The notes under the pieces: generated by a model | What the model saw: only the letters and a program-made list of their open reading frames with translations | Told to the model about the DNA's origin: nothing | The model's database searches: none | DNA from: Aristolochia californica | Taxonomy: Eukaryota; Streptophyta; Magnoliopsida; Piperales; Aristolochiaceae | Assembly (NCBI GenBank): GCA_029961685.1 | Contig: JARWKL010000002.1 | Span: forward strand, 22,660,908-22,724,907 | DNA: 64,000 nt | Direction of reading: 5' to 3' | Translations under genes and position numbers: made by a program | Shown: positions 37,493 through 49,292 of the stretch, one piece after another | Position numbering within the stretch: the first letter of the stretch is position 1 | Layout of the letters: every line of letters begins with the position of its first letter

Positions 37493-37590
37493 ATAGGCAA
37501 AAAGTAGGTTGTTTGGCTCTGGAAAATATCCAACCACACGTTAACTTGAGAATTTAAGTTTTTCTACTCCTTGAAATTTTTAGATCATTA
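37493..37590. other. A/B family boundary
   Basis: The last clear A-type sequence is TATTTTTAAGGATAGG (about 37,480-37,495). The first clear B-type sequence is GGTCATTTTCACC (about 37,590), followed by GCATACCC (about 37,622), GATCAATTAG (37,651) and CTTCTTATAAAA. The anchor spacing changes from 498 (37152 to 37650) to 449 (37650 to 38099) with no loss of phase. The switch therefore falls within about 100 bp inside one monomer and keeps the alignment, as expected of homologous exchange, not insertion. Confidence 0.85.
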
Positions 37591-37700
37591 GGTCATTTTC
37601 ACCTTCAACAAGTTTCTAGCATGCATACCCACCACATTTAAAACATGTTAGGATCAATTAGAATTCTCCTTCTTATAAAATTCCACCAAACTATTAGGGG
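37548..37700 (+). repeat. First B segment, duplicated about 900 bp downstream
   Basis: From GAGAATTTAAGTTTTTC through TTTTAGATCATTAGG, CATTTTCACCTTCAACAAG, TTTCTAGCATGCATACCC and AATTAGAATTCTCC, this stretch recurs with almost no differences at 38,448-38,600, two B units away. A more divergent relative is at about 42,925-43,080. The start of the match coincides with the A/B boundary. Confidence 0.82.
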
Positions 37701-38447
37701 TTGTACTAATGGAAATTCCCAAACATGGATAACAAAACTTTGGAGTTCATTTTTAGTGCGTGAAATAATTTTCTTCACTTACATTTATTATTGTTTTCAA
37801 ATTTTTTTTCATACATAAACTCTAAAATTTTCATTTTGTTTACGAGAAAAGTTTGGATTTGAAAAAAAAATTGAACATCCAAAATGGAAATGCAAAAATG
37901 CTGAGAGTGATAATTCCAAAAAGTATCTCTGATTTTGATGTATAGGCAAAAAGTGGGTTGTTTGGCTCTGGTAAATATCCAACCACACGTGAACTTGAGA
38001 ATTTAATGTTTTCTACTCCTTGAAATTTTTGGATCATTAGGTCATTTGCATCTTCAACATGTTTCAGGCATGCATACCAACCAGATTTAAAACTTGTTAG
38101 GATCAATTAGAAATATCTTTCTTATAAAATTCCACCAAGATATTAGGGGTTGTACTAGTGGAATTTCTCAAACATCGATAACAAAACTTTGGAGTTCATT
38201 TTTAGTGCGTCAAATAATTTTATTCACTTACATTTATTATAGTGATTAAATTTTTTTGCTTACATGAACTCTAAAATTTTCGTTTTGTTTACGAGAAAAG
38301 TTTGGATTTGAAAAAAAATTGAACATCCAAAATGGAAATGCACTAATGCTGAGAGAGATAATTCCATAAAGTATCTCTTAATTTGAAGGATAGGCAAAAA
38401 GTGGGTTGTTTGGCTCAGGTAAAAATCCAACCACACGTTAACTTGAG

Positions 38448-38600
38448 AATTTAAGTTTTTCTACTCCTTGAAATTTTTAGATCATTAGGTCATTTTCACC
38501 TTCAACAAGTTTCTAGCATGCATACCCACCACATTTAAAACATGTTAGGATCAATTAGAATTCTCCTTCTTATAAAATTCCACCAAGCTATTAGGGGCTG
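38448..38600 (+). repeat. Copy of the first B segment
   Basis: Near-identical to 37,548-37,700, including CTCCTTCTTATAAAATTCC and CAACAAGTTTCTAGC. The 900-bp offset is two B monomers, which fits a tandem dimer duplication right at the edge of the B array. Confidence 0.82.
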
Positions 38601-39599
38601 TACTAGTGGAATTTCCCAAACATGGATAACAAAACTTTAGAGTTTATTTTTAGTGCGTGAAATAATTTTCTTCACTTACATTTATTATGTTTTTCAATTT
38701 TTTTTGCATACGTGCAGTCTAAAGTTTTCATTTTGTTTACGAGAAAAGATTGGAATTGAAAAAAAATTGAACATCCAAAATAGAAATGCACAAATGCTGA
38801 GAGAGATACTCCAATGATTATCTCTGATTTTGAAGGATAGGCAAAAAGTGAGTTGTTTGGCTCTAGTAAATATCCAACCACATGTTAACTTGAGAATTTA
38901 ATTTTTTCTACAAGTTGAAATTTTTGGATCATTAGGTGATTTTTATTTTCAACTTGTTTCAAGCATGCATACCCACAAAATTTAAAACCTTTAGGATCAA
39001 TTAGAAATCTCTTTCTTATAAAATTCCACCATGCTATTAGGGGTTTTACACGTGGAATTTCCCAAACATAGATAACAAAACTTTGGAGTTCATTTTTAGT
39101 GGGTGAAATAATTTTCTTCAATTACATTTGTTATAGTTTTCAAATTTTTTTGCATACGTGAACTCTAAAATGTCCATTTTGTTTAAGGGAAAAGTTTCGA
39201 TTTCAAAAAAAATTGAACATCCAAAATGGAAATGCACAAATGTGATAGAGATAATTCCAAAAAGTATCTATGATTTTTAAGGATAGGCAAAGAGTGGGTT
39301 GTTTGGCTCTGGTAAATATCCAACCACATGTTAACTTGAGAATTTAATTTTTTCTACTCCTTGAAATTTTTGGATCATTAGGTCATTTCCATCTTCAACA
39401 TGTTTCTGGCATGCCTACCCACCACATTTAAAATATGCTAGGATCAATTAGAAATCTCTTTCTTATAAAATTCCACCAAGCTATTAGGGGTTGTACTAGT
39501 GGAATTTCCCAAACATGGAGAACAAAACTTTAGAGTTCATTTTTAGTGCGTCAAATAATTTTCTTCACTTACATTTATTATAGTTTTCAAATTTTTTTG

Positions 39600-42490
39600 C
39601 ATACTTGAACTCTTAAATTTTCATTTTGTTTACGAGAAAAGTTTGGATTTGAAAAAAATTTAACATCGAAAATGCAAATGCACAATTGCTGAGAGAGATA
39701 ATTCCAAAAAGTATCTCTAATTTTAAGGATAGCCAAAAAGTGGGTTGTTTGACTCTAGTAAATACCCAACCACAAGTTTACTTGAGAATTTTATTCTTTC
39801 TACTCCTTGAAACTTTTGGATCATTAGGTGATTTGCATCTTTAACATGTTTCTGGCATGCACACCCACCACATTTAAAACATGTTAGGATGAATTAGAAC
39901 TCTCTTTCATATAAAATTCCACCAAGCTATTAGGGGTTGTAATCGTGGAATTTCTCAAAAATGGATAACAAAACTTTAGAGTTCATTTTTATTGAGTGAA
40001 ATAATTTTGTTCACTTACATTTATTCTATTTTTCAATTTTTTTTGCATTCAAGAACTCTTAAATTTTTCATTTTTTTTACGACAAATGTTTGGATTTGAA
40101 AAAAAATTGAACATCCAAAATGGAAATGCACAAATACTGAGAGAGATAATTCCAAAAAGTATCTCTGATTTTGAAGGATAGTCAAAAAGTGGGTTGTTTG
40201 TCTCTGGTAAATATCAAACCACACGTTAACTTGAGAATTTAATTTTTTCCACTCCTTGAAATGTTTGGACCATTAGGTCTTTTGCATCTTCAACATGTTT
40301 CTGACATGCATACCCACGACATTTAAAACATATTGGTATCAATTAGAAATCTCTTTCTTATAAATTTCCACCAAACTATTAGGGGTTATACTAGTGGAAT
40401 TTCCCAAACATGGATAACAAAACTTTGGAGTTCATTTTTAGTTTGTGAAATAATTTTCTTCACTTACATTTATTAAAGATTTCAAATTTTTTTGCTTACA
40501 TGAACTCTAAAATTTTCATTTTGTTTATGAGAAAAGTTTGGATTTGAAAAAAAATTGAACATCCAAAATTGAAATGCACAAATGCAGAGAGAGATAATTC
40601 CAAAAAGTATCTCTAATATTTAAGGATAGGCAAAAAGTGGCTTGTTTGGCTCTGGTAAATATCCAACCACACGTTTACTTGAGAATTTAATTTGTTCTAC
40701 TCCTTGAAATTTTTGGATCATTAGGTGATTTGCATCTTCAACATGTTTCTCACATGCATACCCACCACATTTAAAACATGTTAGGATCAATTAGAAATCT
40801 CTTTCTTATAAAATTCCACCATACTATTAGGGGTTGTACTAGTGTAATTTCCCAAACATGAATAAAGAAACATTGGAGTTCATTTTTAGTGTTTGATATA
40901 GTTTTTTTCACTTACATTTATTATAGTTTTCAATTTTTTTTTACATACATGAACTCTAAAATTTTGATTTTGTTTACGAGAAAAGTTAGGATTTGAAAAA
41001 AAATTGAACATCATAAATGAAAATGCACAAATGATGAGAGAGATAATTCCAAAAACTATCTCTGAATTTGAAGGGTAAGCAAAAAGTGGGTTGTTTTTCT
41101 CTGCTAAATATCCAACCACATGTTAACTTGAGAATTTAATTTTTTCTACTCCTTGAAATTTTTGGATCATTAGGTCATTTGCCACTTCAACATGTTGCTG
41201 GCATGCATACCCACCACATTTAAAACATGTTAGGATCAAATAGAAATCGCTTTTTTATAAAATTCCACCAAGCTATTAGGGGTTGTACTAGTGGAACTTC
41301 CCAAACATGGATAAGAAAACTTTGGAAATCATTTTTAGTGCATGAAATAATTTTCTTCTCTTACATTTATTAATGTTTTCAAATTTTTTTGCGCACATGA
41401 ACTCTAAAATTTTAATTTTATTTAAGAGAAAAGTTTTGATTTGAAAAAAAATTGAACATCCAGAATGGAAATGCACAAATGCTGAGAGAGATAATTCCAA
41501 AAAGTATCTCAGATTTTGAAGGATAGGCAAAAAGTGGGTTGTATGGCTCTGGTAAATATCCAACCAAACGTTAACTTGACAATTTAATTTTTTCTACTCC
41601 TTGAAATTTTTGGATTATTAGGTCATTTGCTTCTTTAATATGTTTCTGGCATGCATACCCACCATATTTAAAACATGTTAGGATAAATTAGAAATATTTT
41701 TCTTATAAAATTCCACCAAGCTATATGGGGTTGAACTAGTGTAATTTCCCAAACATGGATAACAAAACTTTCGACTTCATTTTTAATGCGTGAAATAATT
41801 TTCTTAATTTACATTTATTACAATTTTCAATTTTTTTTCTTTCATGAACTCTAGAATTTTCATTTTGTTCACGAGAAAAGATTGGATTTTAAAAAAAATT
41901 CAACATCAAAAATAGAAATGCACAAATGCAGAGAGAGATAATTCCAAAAAGTATCTCTGATTTTGAAGGATAGGCAAAAAGTGGGTTGTTTGGCACTGGT
42001 AAACATCCAGTCACACGTTAACTTGAGAATTTAATTTTTTCTACTACTTGAAATTTTTTTGATCATTTGGTCATTTGTATCTTCAACTTGTTTCTGGCAT
42101 GCATACCCACCACATTTGAAACATGTTAGAATCAATTACAAATTTCTTTCTTATAAAATTCTACCAAGCTATTAGTGTTTGTACTAGTGGAATTTCCAAA
42201 ACATGGATAACAAAACTTTGGAGTTCATTTTTAGTGCGTGAAATAATTTTCTTCACTTACATTTATTATAGTTTTCAAATTTTTTTGCATACTTGAACTC
42301 TAAAATTTTCATTTTGTTTACGAGAAAAGTTTGGATTTGAAAAAAATTGAACATCCAAAATGGAAATGCACAAATGCTGACAGAGATAATTCCAAAAAGT
42401 ATCTCTGACTTTGAAGGATAGCGAAAAAGTGTGTTGTTCGGCTCTGGAAAATATCCAACCACACGTTAACTTGACAATTTAATTTTTTCT
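39600..42490 (+). repeat. 9-monomer duplication I, copy 1
   Basis: Ordered landmarks recur at offsets of 4,024-4,029 bp: TAAATACCCAACCACAAG (39,760), GGCATGCACACCCACC (39,856), GCATTCAAGAACTC (40,045), AACATATTGGTATC (40,328), TTTCTCACATGC (40,747), AACATCATAAATG (40,998), TTTGCCACTTCAAC (41,177), TGCTTCTTTAATATG (41,628) and GTTAGAATCAATTACAAATT (42,125), then AGCGAAAAAGTGTGTTG. The left part of this copy starts partway into the unit anchored at 39440. Confidence 0.9.
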
Positions 42491-43629
42491 ACACCTTGAA
42501 ATTTTTGGATCATTAGGTTACTTACATCTGCAACATGTTTCTAGCATGCATACCCACCACATTTAAAACATGTTAGGATCAATTAGAATTCTCTTTCTTA
42601 TAAAAATCCGCCAAGCTATTTGGGGTTGTATTAGTGGAATTTCCCCAACATGGATAACAAAACTTTGGAGTTCATTTTTAGTGCATGAAATAATTTTCTT
42701 CACTTACATTTAGTATAGTTTTCAAAAAAAAATTCTTTCATTAACTCTAAAATTTTTATTTTATTTACAAGAAAAGTATGGATTTGAAAAAAAAATTGAA
42801 CATCCAAAAATTAAATGCACAAATGCTGAGAGAGATAATTAGAAAAAGTATCTCTAATTTTGAAGGATAGGCAAAAACGTGGGTTGTTTGGCTCTGGTAA
42901 ATATCCAACCACATGTTAACTTGAGAATTTAAGTTTTTCTACTCCTTGAAATTTTTGGATCATTAGGTCATTTTCACCTTCAACTAGTTTCTGGCATACA
43001 TACCCACCACATTTAAAACATGTTATGATCAATTAGAATTCTCCTTTTTATAAAATTCCACCAAGCTATTAGGGGTTGTACTAATGGAATTTCCCAACCA
43101 TGGATAACAAAACTTGGAGTTCATTTTTAGTGTGTGAAATAATTTTCTTCACTTACATTTATTATTGTTTTTAAATTTTTTTGCATACATGATCTCTAAA
43201 ATTTTTGTTTTGTTTACGAGAAAAGTTTGGATTTGAAAAAAATTGAACATCCAAAATGGAAATGCACTAATGCTGAGAGAGATAATTCCATAAAGTATCT
43301 CTGAATTTGAAGGATAGGCAAAAAGTGGGTTGTTTGGCTCAGGTAAATATCCAACCACACGTTAGCTTGGGAATTTAATTTTTTCTTCTCCTTTAAATTT
43401 TTGGATCATTAGGTCATTTTCACCTTCAACATGTTTCAAGTATGCATACCCATCACATTTAAAACATGTTAGGATCAATTAGAAATCTCTTTCTTATAAA
43501 ATTCCACCAAGCTATTAGGGGCTATACTAGTGGAATTTCCCAAAAATGGATAACAAAACATTGGAAATCATTTTTAGTGCGTGAAATAATTTTCTTCACT
43601 TACATTTATTATAGTTTTCAATTTTTTTT

Positions 43630-46515
43630 GCATACTTAAACTCTTAAATTTTCATTTTGTTTACGAGAAAAGTTTGGATTTCAAAAAATTTAATATCCAA
43701 AATGAAAATGCACAAATGCTGAGAGAGATAATTCTAAAAAGTATCTCTAATTTTAAGGATAGCCAAAAAGTGGGTTTTTTGGCTCTGGTAAATACCCAAC
43801 CACAAGTTTACTTGAGAATTTAATTCTTTCTACTCCTTGAAACTTTGGATCATTAGGTGATTTGCATCTTTAACATGTTTCTGGCATGCACACCCACCAC
43901 ATTTAAAACAAGTTAGGATGAATTAGAATTATCTTTCATATAAAATTCCACCAAGCTATTAGGGGTTGTATTCGTGGAATTTCTCAATAATGGATAACAA
44001 AACTTTGGAGTTCATTTTTATTGAGTGAAATAATTTTCTTTTACATTTCTTATATTTTTCAATTTTTTTTGCATTCAAGAACTCTTAAATTTTCATTTTG
44101 TTTAAGATAAAAGTTTGGATTTGAAAAAAAATTGAACATCCAAAATGGAATGCACAAATATTGAGAGAGATAATTCCAAAAAGTATCTCTGATTTTGAAG
44201 GATATTCAAAAAGTGGGTTGTTTGTCTCTGGTAAATATCAAACCACACGTTAACTTGAGAATTTAATTTTTTCTACTCCTTGAAATGTTTGGACCATTAG
44301 GTCTTTTGCATCTTCAACATGTTTCTGGCATGCATCCCCATGACATTTAAAACATATTCGTATCAATTAGAAATCTCTTTCTTATAAATTTTCACCAAAC
44401 TATTAGGGGTTATACTAGTGGAATTTTCCAAACATGGATAGCAAAACTTTGGAGTTCATTTTTAGTGTGTGAAATAATTTTCTTCACTTACATTTATTAT
44501 AGATTTCAAATTTTTTTGCATACATGAACTCTAAAATTTTCATTTTGTTTACAAGAAAAGTTTGGATTTGAAAAAAAATTGAACAACCAAAATTGAAATG
44601 CACAAATGCAGAGAGAGATAATTCCAAAAAGTATCTCTGATATTTAAGGATAGGCAAAAAGTGGCTTGTTTGGCTCTGGTAAATATCCAACCACACGTTT
44701 ACTTGAGAATTTAATTTGTTCTACTCCTTGAAATTTTTGGATCATTAGGTGATTTGCATCTTCAATATGTTTCTCACATGCATACCCACCACATTTAAAA
44801 CATGTTAGGATCAATTAGAAATCTCTTTCTTATAAAATTCCACCAAACTATTAGGGGTTGTACTTGTGTAATTTCCCAAACATTAACAAAGAAACATTGG
44901 AGTTTATTTTTAGTGTTTGATATAGTTTTCTTCACTTACATTTTTTATAGTTTTCAATTTTTTTTTGCATACATGAACTCTTAAATTTTCATTTTGTTTA
45001 CGAGAAAAGTTAGGATTTGAAAAAAAATTGAACATCATAAATGAAAATGCACAAATGAAGAGAGAGATAATTCACTAAAGTATCTCTGAATTTGAAGGGT
45101 AGGCAAAAAGTGGGTTGTTTTTCTCATCTAAATATCCAACCACATGTTAACTTGAGAATTTAATTTTTTCTACTCCTTTGAAATTTTTGGATCATTAGGT
45201 CATTTGCCACTTCAACATGTTTCTGGCATGCATACCCACCACATTTAAAACATGTCAGGATCAAATAGAAAACACTTTCTTATGAAATTCCACCATGCTA
45301 TTAGGGGTTGTACTAGTGGAACTTCCCAAACATGGATAACAAAACTTTGGAAATCATTTTTAGTGCGTGAAATAATTTTCTTCAATTACATTTATTAATG
45401 TTTTCAAATTTTTTTGCATACATGAACTCTAAAATTTTAATTTTGTTTAAGGGAAAAGTTTTGATTTGAAAAAAAATTGAACAACCAGAATGGAAATGCA
45501 CAAATGCTGAGAGAGATAATTCCAAAAAGTATCTTAGATTTTGAAGGATAGGCAAAAAGTGGGTTGTATGGCTCTGGTAAATATCCAACCACACGTTAAC
45601 TTGACAATTTAATTTTTTCTACTCCTTGAAATTTTTGGGTCATTAGGTCATTTGCTTCTTGAGTATGTTTCTGGCATGCATACCCACCTTATCTAAAACA
45701 TGTTAGGATAAATTAGATATCTCTTTCTTATAAAATTCCACCTAGCTATAAGGGGTTGCACTAGTGGAATTTCCCAAACATGGATAACAAAACTTTGGAC
45801 TTCATTTTTAATGCGTGAAATAATTTTCTTCATTTACATTTATTACAATTTTCAATTTTTTTTTCATACATGAACTCTAAAATTTTCATTTTGTTCACGA
45901 GAAAAGTTTGGATTTGAAAAAAAATTGAACATCCAAAATGGAAATGCACAAATGCAGAGAGAGATAATTCCAAAAAGTATCTCTGATTTTGAAGGATGGG
46001 CAAAAAGTGGGTTGTTTGGCACTGGTAAACATCCAATCACACGTTAACTTGAGAATTTAATTTTTTCTACTATTTGAAAGTTTTTTGATCATTAGGTCAT
46101 TTGTATCCTCAACTTGTTTCTGGCATGCATACCCACCACATTTGAAACATGTTAGAATCAATTAAAAATTTCTTTCTTATAAAATTCTACGAAGCTATTA
46201 GTGTTTGTACTAGTGGAATTTCCAAAATATGGATAACGAAACTTTGGAGTTCATTTTTTGTGCGTGAAATAATTTTCTTCACTTACATTTATTATAGTTT
46301 TTAAATTTTTTTGCATACTTCAACTCTAAAATTTTCATTTTGTTTACGAGAAAAGTTTGGATTTGAAAAATATTGAACATCCAAAATGGAAATGCACAAA
46401 TACTGAGAGAGATAATTCCAAAAAGTATCTCTGACTTTGAAGGATAGCCAAAAAGTGTGTTGTTTGGCTCTGGTAAATATCCAATCACACATTAATTTGA
46501 GAATTTAATTTTTTC
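43630..46515 (+). repeat. 9-monomer duplication I, copy 2
   Basis: Carries the landmarks of copy 1 in the same order: TAAATACCCAACCACAAG, GGCATGCACACCCACC (43,884), GCATTCAAGAACTC (44,071), AACATATTCGTATC, TTTCTCACATGC (44,771), AACATCATAAATG, TTTGCCACTTCAAC, TGCTTCTTGAGTATG and GTTAGAATCAATTAAAAATT, then AGCCAAAAAGTGTGTTG. Roughly 1.1 kb of non-matching B units lies between the copies, so they are not directly adjacent. Confidence 0.9.
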
Positions 46516-47047
46516 TACTCATTGAAATTTTTTTGGATAATTCTGTCATTTGCATCTTCAACATGTTTCTAGCATGCATACCCACCACATTTAAAACTTG
46601 TTATGATATATTAGAAATCTCTTTCTTATAAAATTCCACTAAGGTATTAGGGGTTGTACTAGTGGACTTTCCCCAATATGGATAACAAATCTTCGGAGTT
46701 CATTTTTAGTGTGTGAAATAATTTTCTTCACTTACATTTATTATTGTTTTCAAATTGTTTTGCATACTTGAACTCTAAAATTTTCATTTTGTCTACGAAA
46801 AAAGTTTGGGTTTGAAAAAAAATTGAACATCCAAAATAGAAATGCACAAATTCTGAGAGAGATAATTCCAAAAAGTATCTCTGATTTTGAAGGATAGGCA
46901 AAAAGTGGGTTGTTTGGCTCCAGTAAATATCCAACCACACGTTAACTTGAGAATTAAAATTTTTCTACTCGAAATTTTTGGATCATTATGTGATTTGCAT
47001 CTTCAACATGTTTCTGGCATGCATACCCACCACATTTAAAACATGTT

Positions 47048-47492
47048 AGGATCAATTAGAAATCTCTTTCTTATCAAATTCCACCAAGCAATTAGGGGTT
47101 GTACGAGTGGAATTTTCCAAACATGGATAACAAAACTTTGGAGTTCGTTTTTAGTCCGTGAAATAGTTTTCTTCACTTACATTTATTATAGTTTTCAATT
47201 TTTTTTGCATACATGAACTCTAAAATTTTCATTTTGTTTACGAGAAAAGTTTGGATTTGAAGAAAAATTGAACATCCAAAATGGAAATGCACAAATGCAG
47301 AGAGAGATAATTCCAAAAAAAATCTCTGATTTTGAAAGATAGGCAAAAAGTGGGGTTTTTGGCTCTGGTAAATATCCAACCACACGTTAACTTGAGAATT
47401 TAATTTTTTCTACTCGAAATTTTTGGATCATTAAGTCAATTGCATCTTCAACATGTTTCTGGCATGCATACCGACCACATTTAAAACTTGTT
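47048..47492 (+). repeat. Representative family B monomer (445 bp)
   Basis: This unit shows the B layout: AGGATCAATTAGAAATC at the anchor, then the same first half as family A, then CATTTTGTTTACGAGAAAAG (about 47,230) where A has roughly 50 bp more, then TTTGGATTTGAAG, GGAAATGCACAAATGC, CTCTGATTTTGAAAG and CACACGTTAAC. It carries TACTCGAAATTTTTGG, a 5-bp shortened form of the usual TACTCCTTGAAATTTTTGG seen in a scattered minority of A and B units. Confidence 0.85.
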
Positions 47493-49281
47493 AGGATCAA
47501 TTAGAAATCTCTTTCTTATAAAACTCCACCAAGCTATTAGGGGTTGTACTAGTGGACTTTCCCTTACTTGGATAACAAATCTTTGGAATTCATTTTTAGA
47601 GCGTGAAATATATTTCTTCACTTACATTTATTATTGTTTTCAAATTTTTTTGCATTCATGAACTCTAAAATTTTCATTTTGTTTACGAGAAAAGTTTGGA
47701 TATGAAAAAAATTTGAGCATCCAAAATGGAAATGCACAAATGCTGAGAGAGATAATTCCAAAAAGTATCTCTAATTTTGAAGGATAGGCAAAAAGTACGT
47801 TGTTTGGCTCTGGGAAATATCCAACCACACGTTAACTTGAGAATTTAATTTTTTCTAGTCCTTGAAATTTTTGGATCATTAGGACATTTGCATCTTCCAC
47901 ATGTTTCTCGCATCCATACCCACCACTTCTAAAACATGTTAGGATCAATTTGAAATCTCTTTCTTATAAAATTCCACCAAGCTATTCGGGGTTGTACTAG
48001 TCGACTTTCCCAAACATGGATAACAAAACTTTGGAGTTCATTTTTAGTGCGTGAAATAATTTTCTTCACTTACATTTATTATTAATTTCAAATTTTTTTT
48101 CATACATGAACTCTAAAATTTTCATTTTGTTTACGAAAAAAGAATGGATTTGAAAAAAAATTGAACATCCAAAATGGAAATGCACAAATGCTGAGAGAGA
48201 TAATTCTAGAAAGTATCTCTTATTTTGAAGGATAGGCAAAAAGTGGGTTGTTTGGCTCTAGTAAATATCCAACCACACGTTAACTTGAGAATTTAAATTT
48301 TCTACTCCTTGAAATTTTTGGATCATTAGGTGATTTGCATCTTCAACATGTTTCTAGCATGCATACCCACTACATTTAAAACATGTTAGGATCAATTAGA
48401 AATCTCTTTCTTATAAAACTCCACCAAGCTATTAGGGGTTGTACTAGTGGAATTTCCCAAACAAGTATAACTAAACTTTGGAGTTCATTTTTAGTGCGTG
48501 AAATAATTTTCTTCACTTACATTTATTATAGCTTTCAATTTTTTTGGCATAAATCAACTCTAAAATTTTCATTTTGTTTACGAGAAAAGTTAGGATTTGA
48601 AAAAAAATTGAACATCCAAAATGGAAATTCCCAAATGCGGAGAGATAATTCCAAAAAATATCTCTGATATTGAAGGATAGGATAAAAGTGGGGTTTTTGG
48701 CTCTGGTAAATATCCAACTACACGTTAACTTGAGAATTTAAATTTTTCTACTCCTTGAAATTTTTGGATCATTAGGTCATTTGCATCTTCAACATGTTTC
48801 TGGCATGCATTCCCACCACATTTAAAACATGTTAGGACCAATTAGAAATCTCTTTCTTATAAAATTCCACCAAGCTATTAGGGGTTGCAGTAGTGGAATT
48901 TTCCAAACATGGATAACAAAACATTGGAGTTCATTTTGAGAGCGTGAAATAATTTTCATCACTTACATTTATTATAGTTTTCAATTTTTTTAGCCAACAT
49001 GAACTCTAAAATTTTAATTTTGTATACGAGAAAAGTTTGGATTTGAAAAAGAATTGAATATTCAAAATGGAAATGCACAAATGCTGAGAGAGGCAATTCC
49101 AAGAAGTATCTCTGATTTTGAAGGATAGGCAAAAAGTGGGTTGTTTGGCTCTAGTAAATAGCCAACCACACATTAACTTGAGAATTTAATTTTTTCTACT
49201 CCTCGAAATTTTTGGATCATTAGGTCATTTGTTTCGTCAAGGTCTTTTTGGCACGCATAACCACCACATTTAAAACATGTT

Positions 49282-49292
49282 AGAAATCTCTT
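49282..49292. other. 10-bp deletion between TTAG repeats
   Basis: ACATGTTAGGATCAATTAG has become ACATGTTAGAAATC here, removing the anchor itself. One copy of the TTAG direct repeat is left, as expected of slippage. The unit from 49282 is 439 bp long. Confidence 0.8.

Larger units (their letters stand above)
1..37540 (+). repeat. Satellite array, family A (about 491/499-bp monomers)
   Basis: This is an unbroken head-to-tail array with 76 anchor sites, all on the same strand. Seen directly: every unit contains, in order, AGGATCAGTTAGAAG, CTATTAGGGG, CATGGATAACAAAAC, TAGTGCGTGAAATAA, CATTTTGTTGCGATC, GTTTACGAGAAAAATGGG, GGAAATGCACAAATGCTGAG, AGTATCTGTGATTTTTAAGG and CACACGTTAACTTGAG. Family A is set apart from B by keeping the GCGATCTATTTGCC segment and ATGGGAGAGTG. 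It also reads CACTTGCATCC, GCATATCC and CAGTTAGAAG where B reads CATTTGCATCT, GCATACCC and CAATTAGAAA. No foreign insertion was seen. A structural or chromatin role is possible but unproven; the sequence encodes nothing I can support. Confidence 0.97.
19336..37540 (+). repeat. Family A, domain 4: nearly uniform 499-bp monomers
   Basis: Anchors are at 19336, 19836, 20334, 20823, 21323, 21819, 22317, 22815, 23313, 23813, 24313, 24812, 25239, 25738, 26237, 26736, 27212, 27712, 28208, 28705, 29207, 29708, 30203, 30700, 31195, 31694, 32194, 32691, 33190, 33689, 34183, 34682, 35181, 35682, 36181, 36652 and 37152. Spacing is mostly 494-502; exceptions are 427 (from 24812), 476 (from 26736) and 471 (from 36181), each caused by an internal deletion, and 489 from 20334. 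Units have the TAGTTTTCAAATTTTTTTG form. Dispersed 3-, 5-, 7- and 13-monomer-spaced duplications occur, but no regular higher-order period. Confidence 0.9.
37541..46602 (+). repeat. Family B, domain 1, containing the first 9-monomer duplication
   Basis: Anchors are at 37650, 38099, 38547, 38993, 39440, 39886, 40335, 40783, 41232, 41680, 42128, 42575, 43025, 43471, 43915, 44359, 44807, 45257, 45705 and 46154. Spacing is 444-450, the most regular stretch of the window. Its left edge is the A/B boundary. It contains an early dimer-scale duplication (about 900 bp) and a 9-monomer duplication described separately. Confidence 0.9.

Noticed and set aside
40930..45100. Correlated hairpin-arm changes between A and B as proof of selection on structure
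   Set aside because: Left arms in B are a mixture of the CAAATTTTTTT and CAATTTTTTTT forms, and A also has both, so pairing is not consistently restored.
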